14,997 nt of DNA from Chitinophagaceae bacterium (lineage in GTDB: Bacteria; Bacteroidota; Bacteroidia; Chitinophagales; Chitinophagaceae), in assembly GCA_021738605.1 (NCBI GenBank), contig JAIPBY010000033.1, forward strand, positions 1-14,997, given 5' to 3'. The translations under genes were made by a program, and so were the position numbers. Position 1 is the stretch's first letter; the number at the start of each line of letters is the position of its first letter. Positions 7,687 to 13,300 of this stretch are shown one piece after another. The notes below the pieces were generated by a model. It made no database searches. It was not told where the DNA came from and was given only the letters and a program-made list of their open reading frames with translations.

Positions 7687-8643
7687 ATGATGCAAATGGA
7701 AGAATCGAAGGGAAGGGAGGCATCAATGGTATCATCAAAGCTGAAAGATTATCAGCAGCTCATGAAATTCACCCTGAGTTTCACAGTTGTTTTCTCTTCA
7801 GTGGTTTGTTACCTGTTGGTTCCAGGAGTGGAGTTTGACATCATAGAAGTTCTTTTACTTTTTGCAGGCGGTATGCTCGTAACAGGAGCTGCCAATGCCA
7901 TCAACCAGATCGCAGAGAAAGATACAGATGCGATGATGAAGAGAACAGCCTCAAGGCCGCTTCCTTCTGGAAGAATGACTGTTGATGAGGCCGCAACTTT
8001 TTCAGTTGTTGCCGCTGTCTTCGGCATCTTCATCATCGGCCTCACGTTCAACTGGACGGCTGCGGGTATCTCTGGGTTAAGCCTTTTTCTTTATGGGTTT
8101 ATTTATACCCCTTTGAAAAAAGTTCATTCCATTGCAGTGTTGGTTGGTGCCATACCCGGAGCCCTTCCTTGTTTGATTGGATGGGCTGCAGGTGATGCAG
8201 ACCTTGGCGTTGGTGGATGGATCCTGTTCTCATTGCAGTTTTTCTGGCAATTCCCCCATTTTTGGGCCATTGCCTGGGTAACGCATGAGGATTATACCAG
8301 AGCCGGATTCAGGATGTTGCCCTCCAGGGGCGGACCTACCAAGTATGCTGCAGTTCAGGCAATACTGTATTCGGTGTTGTTGCTGCCGATTGGGGTCATG
8401 CCGATGGTGTTTGGCATGTCTGGGATGGTAAGCATGGTGATTGTTTCATTGGCCAACCTTGTGATGGTATGGCAATGCATACGGTTGTTCCGTGAGATGG
8501 ACGTGAAAGCAGCCCGCAGGGTAATGTTCACCTCCTATATTTATCTTCCGGTTGTATTGTTGGCCTTACTGGCAGACAAACGACCCATCCAGGACCAGAC
8601 CCGTGTGAAGATTGAAAACGTGATTTTCTTGAACAAGATTTAA
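7687..8643 (+). CDS. ctaB: Heme O synthase (protoheme IX farnesyltransferase)
   Basis: A 318-residue UbiA-superfamily prenyltransferase that transfers farnesyl to protoheme IX to make heme O, the precursor of heme A for the oxidase encoded around it. The first prenyl-diphosphate/Mg motif is N73-x3-E77-x-D79-x-D81 followed by MMKRTASRPLPSGRM, with Glu where the classic motif has its first Asp. The second conserved region is YTPLKKVHSIAVLVGAIPG, and the late DYTRAGFRMLPS motif is also present. Seven to nine membrane helices are likely. Three in-frame ATGs (7687, 7690, 7696) lie close together. I keep the first, but translation from 7696 would remove only three residues. The ctaA gene for heme A synthase is not in the window. 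The gene sits inside the oxidase operon, 36 nt after coxA and 28 nt before the first subunit III gene. Confidence 0.93.
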   Translation: MMQMEESKGREASMVSSKLKDYQQLMKFTLSFTVVFSSVVCYLLVPGVEFDIIEVLLLFAGGMLVTGAANAINQIAEKDTDAMMKRTASRPLPSGRMTVDEAATFSVVAAVFGIFIIGLTFNWTAAGISGLSLFLYGFIYTPLKKVHSIAVLVGAIPGALPCLIGWAAGDADLGVGGWILFSLQFFWQFPHFWAIAWVTHEDYTRAGFRMLPSRGGPTKYAAVQAILYSVLLLPIGVMPMVFGMSGMVSMVIVSLANLVMVWQCIRLFREMDVKAARRVMFTSYIYLPVVLLALLADKRPIQDQTRVKIENVIFLNKI

Positions 8644-8671
8644 TTTACTGATCGTAAATCATAATTATACC

Positions 8672-9247
8672 ATGAACCAGGTAATAAGCGAGCAGAAAAG
8701 AAAAATTCATCCCCATAAGTTTACCTTATGGGTTGCGATAGGCAGTATTTTGATGATGTTTGCAGGATTGACTTCTGCTTATATTGTGAAAAGAAGCCAG
8801 GCCAGTTGGCTGATGATTGAAATACCCATGATGTTTTGGTATTCAACAGCCACTATTCTGGCCAGCAGCGTTACGGTGCAACTTGCATTGAAAGCGTTGA
8901 AAAAGAGGGAAATGATCAATTACAGGCGTTTGCTTGTGGTTACAGCGGTGTTGGGAGTTCTTTTTATTGTACTGCAAATAGTAGGATTCAGGCAGTTTGC
9001 TGCACAGGATATCCGCCTCGTTGGGGCAGGTTCCAATGCATCTTACTCATTCCTGCTGGCCATTTCCGGGATACACGGTGTTCACGTACTGGGCGGAGTG
9101 GTAGCATTGGTTGTGATTGCCATCAGGGCGCTGAACAGTTCTACAAGGAGCTACAGCAGCTTACCGCTTGAAATCGCAGCAACGTATTGGCATTTTGTAG
9201 ATGCTTTATGGATCTACTTATTTATATTTTTCACCTGGATGAAATAA
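8672..9247 (+). CDS. Heme-copper oxidase subunit III, first (shorter) copy
   Basis: A 191-residue member of the cytochrome c oxidase subunit III family with five predicted helices, near residues 19-40, 50-70, 88-110, 123-148 and 168-190. Classic seven-helix subunit III is about 260 residues, so this is the short five-helix type. Family marks are the GIHGVHVLGG helix and the C-terminal ATYWHFVDALWIYLF segment. Subunit III has no redox cofactor. It binds subunit I, supports proton uptake through the D-channel and protects against turnover inactivation. The gene is followed directly by a second subunit III gene, and the pair is known from other Bacteroidota oxidase operons. The ATG at 8672 lies 28 nt after ctaB. 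It could be called CoxC or CyoC-like; I give no symbol because the two copies cannot be ranked from sequence alone. Confidence 0.88.
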   Translation: MNQVISEQKRKIHPHKFTLWVAIGSILMMFAGLTSAYIVKRSQASWLMIEIPMMFWYSTATILASSVTVQLALKALKKREMINYRRLLVVTAVLGVLFIVLQIVGFRQFAAQDIRLVGAGSNASYSFLLAISGIHGVHVLGGVVALVVIAIRALNSSTRSYSSLPLEIAATYWHFVDALWIYLFIFFTWMK

Positions 9248-9282
9248 GTCCTGGTGAGTTGAACCTTTAAACAACCAATAGC

Positions 9283-10029
9283 ATGGCAACAGCCCAAGCA
9301 CACACGGAAACCAAATGGTGGAGTGGTGGCAAAAGCCCCTTCAACGTTGAGTATGGAAAACTGATGATGTGGTATTTCCTCATGAGTGACGCATTCACCT
9401 TTGGAGCCTTCCTCATCTCTTACGGAACAATTCGTTTTAGCCAGAATTACTGGCCAGATCCCAATGAAGTTTTCAATGCATTTCCTCTAGCAGGACATGC
9501 CAATCTTCCGCTGGCCTTCGTGAGTTTGATGACCTTCATCCTCATAGTAAGTTCGGTAACCATGGTGCTTGCCGTACACGCTGGCCATAACATGGATAAA
9601 AAAGGTGTTATCAAGTGGATGATCTGGACCGTTATTGGTGGTATTGCTTTCCTGGCCTGTCAGGCATGGGAGTGGACACACCTTATCACCGGTGACCATG
9701 CAGTGATGATCAATGGCCAAATTGAAAATATTGGTACCACGGTTACCATGAATCCCTGGGGCCCTGCCGCCAATGTTGCTGAGCACGATGGACACCATGT
9801 GGGTACACCCGGACCTGTTGCCTTTGGTGGTTATTTCTTTGGCATCACTGGTTTCCATGGTTTCCACGTAGCTTCTGGAGTAGTCATCAACATAGTAATG
9901 CTGATCATGGCCATCAATGGAACCTTTGAAAGGAAGGGCCAGTACTGGATGATTGAAAAGGCTGGTCTTTACTGGCATTTCGTAGACCTGGTATGGGTAT
10001 TTGTATTCCTTTGCTTCTATCTTATCTAA
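9283..10029 (+). CDS. coxC: Cytochrome c oxidase subunit III, second copy
   Basis: A 248-residue subunit III with the same five-helix plan as the preceding gene but longer. Helices lie near residues 27-50, 69-95, 108-130, 183-210 and 226-248. Shared landmarks are GFHGFHVASGVV and the terminal GLYWHFVDLVWVFVFL. The extra length is a polar loop of about 50 residues between helices 3 and 4, with ITGDHAVMINGQ and AEHDGHHVGTPGP, probably exposed at one membrane face. The two copies agree around the histidine motifs and little elsewhere by eye, so the duplication looks old. This copy is closer in length to standard subunit III and probably contacts CoxA directly. It lies 35 nt after the first copy and 21 nt before the subunit IV gene. 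Confidence 0.92.
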   Translation: MATAQAHTETKWWSGGKSPFNVEYGKLMMWYFLMSDAFTFGAFLISYGTIRFSQNYWPDPNEVFNAFPLAGHANLPLAFVSLMTFILIVSSVTMVLAVHAGHNMDKKGVIKWMIWTVIGGIAFLACQAWEWTHLITGDHAVMINGQIENIGTTVTMNPWGPAANVAEHDGHHVGTPGPVAFGGYFFGITGFHGFHVASGVVINIVMLIMAINGTFERKGQYWMIEKAGLYWHFVDLVWVFVFLCFYLI

Positions 10030-10050
10030 TCAACCCTTAAAGAAATTTAT

Positions 10051-10464
10051 ATGGAACACGCAATACAGGAAATCACGTTTCACCACGAACCAGGTGGAAA
10101 AGAGGTTGTCAGCAAGATCATCAAAACAACGATAATCTTGTCCGTCATCACCATCATTGAACTAGGAATGGGCCTTGGCATGTATGCATTGCCCATGGCC
10201 GCAGGGTTGAAATTGTTTTTGAAAGGGGTGATTGTTATCCTATCCCTGGCAAAAGCCTTTTATATTGTTGGTGTTTTCATGCACCTTGGAGAAGAAGTAA
10301 AGAACCTGATCATGACCATCGTGGTGCCTTTGTTGCTTTTCGTTTGGTTCATCGCAGCCTTCCTTTATGAAGGCAATTCCTGGAAAAACCTCAGGAATAC
10401 CTACAATCCTAAACAAGCCGTTACTGCTCCTGCTGCACCACACGAAGCCGGCGAGCAGCATTGA
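10051..10464 (+). CDS. coxD: Cytochrome c oxidase subunit IV (prokaryotic COX4 family)
   Basis: A 137-residue small membrane subunit with three helices, near residues 24-46, 54-76 and 86-106. The family signature AKAFYIVGVFMHLGEEVK lies in the second helix and its following loop. Bacterial subunit IV binds the outside of subunit I and III and has no cofactor; its exact contribution is unsettled. The protein is somewhat longer than minimal homologues because of a polar Ala/Pro/His-containing C-terminal tail that ends APHEAGEQH. Similar low-complexity tails end ActB, ActC and CoxB in this operon. It is the last gene before the Rho-independent terminator at 10482-10523. The symbol coxD is used in the sense of subunit IV and is less certain than the product. 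Confidence 0.88.
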   Translation: MEHAIQEITFHHEPGGKEVVSKIIKTTIILSVITIIELGMGLGMYALPMAAGLKLFLKGVIVILSLAKAFYIVGVFMHLGEEVKNLIMTIVVPLLLFVWFIAAFLYEGNSWKNLRNTYNPKQAVTAPAAPHEAGEQH

Positions 10465-10481
10465 TATTGAACATAAAAAAT

Positions 10482-10523
10482 AAAAAAGCATCGTTCCGGC
10501 TACAACCGAATGATGCTTTTTTT
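10482..10523 (+). terminator. Rho-independent terminator of the ACIII-oxidase operon
   Basis: An A-run precedes the left arm GCATCGTTCCGG (10488-10499). After a short loop the right arm CCGAATGATGC (10506-10516) pairs with it through eleven pairs, including one G-T and one bulged C. Seven T follow at 10517-10523. The flanking A and T runs could extend the stem and let it work weakly on the other strand. It lies 17 nt after the subunit IV stop and only 18 nt before the sco start. Confidence 0.85.
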
Positions 10524-10541
10524 GTTTCTATTTTTACATAG

Positions 10542-11240
10542 ATGAAAAAGACAACACTTTTTGCCTTATTGATGGTAACGCTGCTGCCGATTGCCAGTTA
10601 TTTGTACGTCAGCAGCCTGAGCAAGGACGCCATCAAAATGCCCCGCCGTTATTTTTATGATACCGTTGTGGTTAAAATGGAAAAAGGCAAGAAGGTCAAT
10701 GACACTGTCTGGCACAAGGTCAGGCCCTTCAAGCTCAAGAACCAGTTTGGAAAAGAAGTGGGCCTGGAAGATTGGGGCGGTAAGATCATCATTGCCGATT
10801 TCTTTTTTACATCCTGTCCGTCAATCTGCCCCAAACTCACCCGCAACATGAAAAAGTTGCAGACGGCATTCAAAAAAACCGATTCCCTGGTAAGGTTTGT
10901 TTCCTTTACCGTTGATCCGGTAAGAGATACCGTTCAGGCACTCAAAGCCTATGGCGATAAATTTGGCATCGACCATGATACCTGGTTTATGTTGACGGGA
11001 GACAGAAAAGAACTGTACGATATTGCCCTGAACGAGTTTAAGGCTTCCATCGCATCCAACGGAAACATTGACACAGGGTTCATCCATACAGACCGTTTCT
11101 TTCTGTTGGACAAGAACAGGGTGGTAAGGGGATGGTACAGCGGGTTGGACAGCGTCAACCTAGATAAACTCATCAAGGATGTAGTGCTCCTGAACATGGA
11201 GCGCGACAAAAAGAAAAAAAGAAATCTCTTCAGAAAGTAA
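10542..11240 (+). CDS. sco: SCO1/SenC family copper chaperone for the CuA site
   Basis: A 232-residue thioredoxin-fold protein of the SCO1/SenC/PrrC family. One N-terminal membrane anchor (about residues 5-24) places the domain in the periplasm. The copper ligands are complete: C92 and C96 in TSCPSICPK and H182 in GFIHTDRFFLLD. SCO proteins deliver copper to, or reduce the cysteines of, the CuA site of subunit II, here the product of coxB upstream. Other family features are the SFTVDPVRDT segment and the LTGDRKELY helix. A strongly basic tail (KKKKRNLFRK) ends the protein. The ATG at 10542 follows the operon terminator by 18 nt and has no clear Shine-Dalgarno, so its transcript must come from read-through or from a promoter I could not recognise. 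The DUF420 gene begins 18 nt after it and is probably co-transcribed. Confidence 0.92.
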   Translation: MKKTTLFALLMVTLLPIASYLYVSSLSKDAIKMPRRYFYDTVVVKMEKGKKVNDTVWHKVRPFKLKNQFGKEVGLEDWGGKIIIADFFFTSCPSICPKLTRNMKKLQTAFKKTDSLVRFVSFTVDPVRDTVQALKAYGDKFGIDHDTWFMLTGDRKELYDIALNEFKASIASNGNIDTGFIHTDRFFLLDKNRVVRGWYSGLDSVNLDKLIKDVVLLNMERDKKKKRNLFRK

Positions 11241-11258
11241 AGCATAAAAACCAGAAAC

Positions 11259-11801
11259 ATGTTACCTGCAAGCATTCAAAAAAACGACAAGAGAGCCAGT
11301 TTACTGATTATTCTATTTTCCATCATCGTTTTTGTAGCGGTTGTTTTCCTCTCCAAAATCAAACTTGAATTGGAGCTGCCGTTCAACGTGCACCTTTTCG
11401 CGCAGATCAATGCAGCCATCAATTCTGCAGTATCGTTTTTGTTGTTGGTAGGCCTGCTGGCAGTAAAGCGCGGACGATATGCCTTGCACAAGAAAGTGAT
11501 GATGACCTCCATGGTGCTTTCGCTCTTGTTCCTGGTCTCCTATATTTGTCATCACCTCTTATCGGATTCAACGGTTTTCGGTGGTGAAGGAACCATCCGT
11601 TATGTCTATTATTTTATCCTGATTACCCATATTATCCTTGCTGCAATCATCCTCCCATTTATCCTGTTTACTTCTTACAGGGCATTGGTGGCAGAATGGC
11701 CGGCACACAAGAAACTGGCCAGGATCACCTGGCCCATCTGGTTCTATGTGTCTGTAACAGGGGTGATTGTGTACCTCCTGATCAGTCCATATTACGTGTA
11801 A
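11259..11801 (+). CDS. DUF420 family membrane protein (YozB-like), probable oxidase assembly factor
   Basis: A 180-residue membrane protein matching the DUF420/YozB family in length, topology and histidine placement. I see five hydrophobic segments, near residues 13-31, 46-68, 81-100, 116-140 and 157-177. Histidines sit at or near helix ends: H45 (NVHLFAQINA), H77 (YALHKKVM), H98/H99 (ICHHLLS) and H124 (ITHIILA). This arrangement could bind a metal or heme, but that is my inference from sequence alone. DUF420 genes commonly lie beside cytochrome oxidase and sco genes, and here the gene is 18 nt after sco, so a role in oxidase cofactor insertion or assembly is the best guess. The biochemical function is not shown by the sequence. 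It ends 9 nt from the stop of the convergent alkyltransferase-like gene, with no separate terminator visible between them. Confidence 0.82.
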   Translation: MLPASIQKNDKRASLLIILFSIIVFVAVVFLSKIKLELELPFNVHLFAQINAAINSAVSFLLLVGLLAVKRGRYALHKKVMMTSMVLSLLFLVSYICHHLLSDSTVFGGEGTIRYVYYFILITHIILAAIILPFILFTSYRALVAEWPAHKKLARITWPIWFYVSVTGVIVYLLISPYYV

Positions 11802-11810
11802 GCAAATTTT

Positions 11811-12179
11811 CTATAATTCTTTTTCTGGATCCCAGTATCGCTGGGTAAATTCAACAACTTTATCATTGAGAACTGCTACTCCATCTTTTTCGAGCAGCTC
11901 TTGCATGAGGGTTGGTGTATGAAAATGATGTTTGCCTGTGAGCATGCCATTGCGGTTCACCACCCTTTGTGCGGGTATGGGTGGATCTACGCCATGTGAG
12001 GCATTCATGGCCCAGCCCACCATTCTGGATGAAAGTCCTGAACCAAGGTATTTGGCAATAGCGCCATAGTTGGTTACCCTTCCTTTGGGAATTTGTCGGA
12101 CAAGATCGAAAACGTCTTCAAAAAAATTTCTTGGGGATGATTGAAGGGCGGGGTTTTTAGTAGGAAGATTTTTTTTCAT
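11811..12179 (-). CDS. Alkyltransferase-like protein (MGMT-fold, catalytic cysteine absent)
   Basis: A 122-residue protein made of the DNA-binding domain of O6-methylguanine-DNA methyltransferase, without the N-terminal domain of Ada or Ogt. Conserved parts are IPKGRVTNYGAIAKYLG (recognition helix region, Y38), SSRMVGWAM with the flipping arginine R52, and PIPAQRVVNRNG. In true methyltransferases the last motif is PCHR; here A70 replaces the alkyl-accepting cysteine and Q71 the histidine, so suicide transfer is impossible. Alkyltransferase-like proteins of this kind bind O6-alkylguanine and, where studied, hand the lesion to nucleotide excision repair. The better-known members have Trp at this position, whereas Ala is found here. 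The ATG at 12179 overlaps the end of the DUF5522 gene by 23 nt, which suggests translational coupling. It is the last gene of the trmB group. Confidence 0.88.
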   Translation of the reverse strand: MKKNLPTKNPALQSSPRNFFEDVFDLVRQIPKGRVTNYGAIAKYLGSGLSSRMVGWAMNASHGVDPPIPAQRVVNRNGMLTGKHHFHTPTLMQELLEKDGVAVLNDKVVEFTQRYWDPEKEL

Positions 12180-12360
12180 GCTCCAACCGGCTTCTTAGTT
12201 CAGTTCTTTTGGGTTCAGGAACGTTGATATGGTTGTAAGGGCAGTTGAGGCAACCATTTCCGCAGCAATTTCCATTGTCCAGGTGGTATTTGGCAGTGAG
12301 CACCATGTACCCTTGTTCATTGTAGTAAAAATGCTCACCCTCTATCAGTTTCTTTTTCAT
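12157..12360 (-). CDS. Small four-cysteine protein, DUF5522 family
   Basis: A 67-residue soluble protein. Its core is LIEGEHFYYNEQGYMVLTAK followed by NCCGNGCLNCPYN, with C32, C33, C37 and C40 closely spaced. Four cysteines in CC-x3-C-x2-C order could hold zinc or an iron-sulfur cluster, but this is inferred. I recognise the GYMVLTAKYHL and CCGNGCxxCPY pattern as DUF5522, whose function is unknown. The start ATG at 12360 is supported because the conserved LIEGEHF segment begins only five residues in and the next methionine is residue 19. The gene overlaps the 3' end of trmB by 26 nt and the 5' end of the alkyltransferase-like gene by 23 nt, so all three are probably translated from one mRNA. 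No signal peptide or membrane segment is present. The C-terminus is charged (RSRLEHEKK). Confidence 0.8.
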   Translation of the reverse strand: MKKKLIEGEHFYYNEQGYMVLTAKYHLDNGNCCGNGCLNCPYNHINVPEPKRTELRSRLEHEKKSSY

Positions 12361-13081
12361 CCTTCAATCCTTCAATTAGCGCAGTTTCAATTTCTCTTAC
12401 CGTTATTGAAAGACGTTCATCCATTGTTGGGTCCAGCGAGCCAGGTATTGCAAACTTCAGGTAATGAATCCTTTTGCTGTTTGCAATGTCAAGCCCTTCG
12501 TAATGTGTTTTGATCAGCAGTTCCTGGTTTTGTTTAAGGTCTTTGCTGATATCATCGCTTTCTTCCAACAAAGTCAATCCGTAAAGTTCAATCACCATTT
12601 TTGTGAACTGAAACAATACCGGAGAGTCCGTCTTTAGATTGATATAACCACCGGGCTTGAGGATTTGTTGATATTTTCTGAGAAATTCAGGATGGGTCAA
12701 CCTGCGGTTGGATTTTGAGATGCGCAACTGGGGATCAGGAAAAGGAAGCCAGATCTCATCCACCTCACCTGCTGCGAAATAATTGTTGATCATGCCAATC
12801 TGTGATCGGATGAAGGCAACGTTTGTCATTCCTGCCTGCAAAGACTTTTTTGCTCCCACCCAGATGCGGTTGCCTTTTACATCCACGCCAATCAGGTTTT
12901 TATTAGGATGCAAAGCTGCCAACCCAATCGAGTATTCACCTTTGCCACAGGCCAATTCGAGGACGATGGGGTTGGTATTGTTGAACCGTTCATGCCATTT
13001 GCCCGCAGTATTTTCGGGATACTGCAACACATGGTCGAAGGTGGCAATTTCAGCAAAGCGAATCAGTTTTTTTTGTCCCAT
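12335..13081 (-). CDS. trmB: tRNA (guanine-N7)-methyltransferase TrmB
   Basis: A Rossmann-fold methyltransferase of the TrmB family, 248 residues from the ATG at 13081. It uses S-adenosylmethionine to methylate N7 of G46 in the tRNA variable loop. Visible motifs are LELACGKGEYSIGLA (SAM motif I), LIGVDVKGNRIWVGAK (motif II), the family-specific EIWLPFPDPQLR with SNRRLTHPEFLRKY, and LKPGGYINLKTD. The C-terminal RIHYLKFAIPG is also typical. A TTG 12 nt upstream (13093) could add four residues. I prefer the ATG because MGQKKLIRFAEI matches the usual start of Bacteroidota members and the TTG lies within the promoter candidate at 13091-13098. Downstream it overlaps the DUF5522 gene by 26 nt. The fused or extra C-terminal stretch TVREIETALIEGLKDEKE is charged and lies mostly outside the catalytic core. 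Confidence 0.93.
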   Translation of the reverse strand: MGQKKLIRFAEIATFDHVLQYPENTAGKWHERFNNTNPIVLELACGKGEYSIGLAALHPNKNLIGVDVKGNRIWVGAKKSLQAGMTNVAFIRSQIGMINNYFAAGEVDEIWLPFPDPQLRISKSNRRLTHPEFLRKYQQILKPGGYINLKTDSPVLFQFTKMVIELYGLTLLEESDDISKDLKQNQELLIKTHYEGLDIANSKRIHYLKFAIPGSLDPTMDERLSITVREIETALIEGLKDEKETDRG

Positions 13082-13090
13082 AGCAGGCTG

Positions 13091-13098
13091 CAAAGGTA
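13091..13098 (-). promoter_or_regulatory. Candidate Bacteroidota -7 promoter element for trmB
   Basis: Read on the - strand the sequence is TACCTTTG, an exact match to the TAnnTTTG -7 consensus of Bacteroidota primary sigma factor promoters. No TTTG -33 element was found at 14-22 nt upstream, so the match is half a promoter. The implied start of transcription is only a few nucleotides before the ATG at 13081, which would make a very short or nearly leaderless 5' end. Confidence 0.4.
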
Positions 13099-13196
13099 AA
13101 ACAGCTTTCTATCAATCGCATCTACTTCTTTTTCAAAAATGGTGAAACCACCCGTTTTAAGGGTGAATAATCTCTTCAATTCTTGTTGATTATCCC

Positions 13197-13227
13197 TTTA
13201 CAGGCTTTTGGAGGCAATGTAGTTTTA
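13197..13227 (+). promoter_or_regulatory. Candidate Bacteroidota promoter for the small exported protein gene
   Basis: TTTA at 13197-13200, a 19-nt spacer, then TAGTTTTA at 13220-13227. This matches the TTTG-N19-TAnnTTTG pattern with one mismatch in each element. It points rightward and would start a transcript near 13231-13234, about 68 nt before the start codon at 13301 and just at the hairpin at 13232-13252. The 13099-13300 gap between the divergent genes otherwise holds only the trmB -7 candidate and a weak CACCC/GGGTG pair. Confidence 0.4.
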
Positions 13228-13231
13228 CACC

Positions 13232-13252
13232 GCAACAGCAAACAACTGTTGC
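13232..13252 (+). repeat. Perfect 7-bp inverted repeat in the 5' leader
   Basis: GCAACAG (13232-13238), a 7-nt spacer CAAACAA and CTGTTGC (13246-13252) form a perfect inverted repeat. If transcription starts from the promoter candidate at 13197-13227, this makes a stem-loop at the extreme 5' end of the mRNA, a placement that often protects from decay. As DNA it could equally be an operator for a dimeric repressor. Confidence 0.5.
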
Positions 13253-13300
13253 CTGGCGCGATACCCCGGGCCTATTCAAAAAACCAATAAAATCAATTGT

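Noticed and set aside
9487..9978. A 163-codon reading frame on the - strand.
   Set aside because: It is a shadow of the second subunit III gene; no domain, leader or start context supports it.
10524..10541. TATTTTTA (10529-10536) as a -7 element for sco.
   Set aside because: It misses the final G, no TTTG lies 19-20 nt upstream, and the transcript would be leaderless.
11802..11810. A bidirectional terminator between the convergent DUF420 and alkyltransferase-like genes.
   Set aside because: The gap is 9 nt and I found no hairpin with a T-run; terminators may be inside coding sequence or Rho-dependent.
11811..12179. Annotation as an active O6-methylguanine-DNA methyltransferase.
   Set aside because: The acceptor cysteine of PCHR is Ala (A70), so alkyl transfer cannot occur.
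13082..13093. TTG at 13093 as the start of trmB.
   Set aside because: It overlaps the exact -7 element match, and the family usually begins at the MGQKKLIRF methionine (13081).
13149..13165. CACCC/GGGTG inverted repeat as a terminator or operator.
   Set aside because: The stem is only five pairs with a 7-nt loop and no T-run on either side; it is likely chance.
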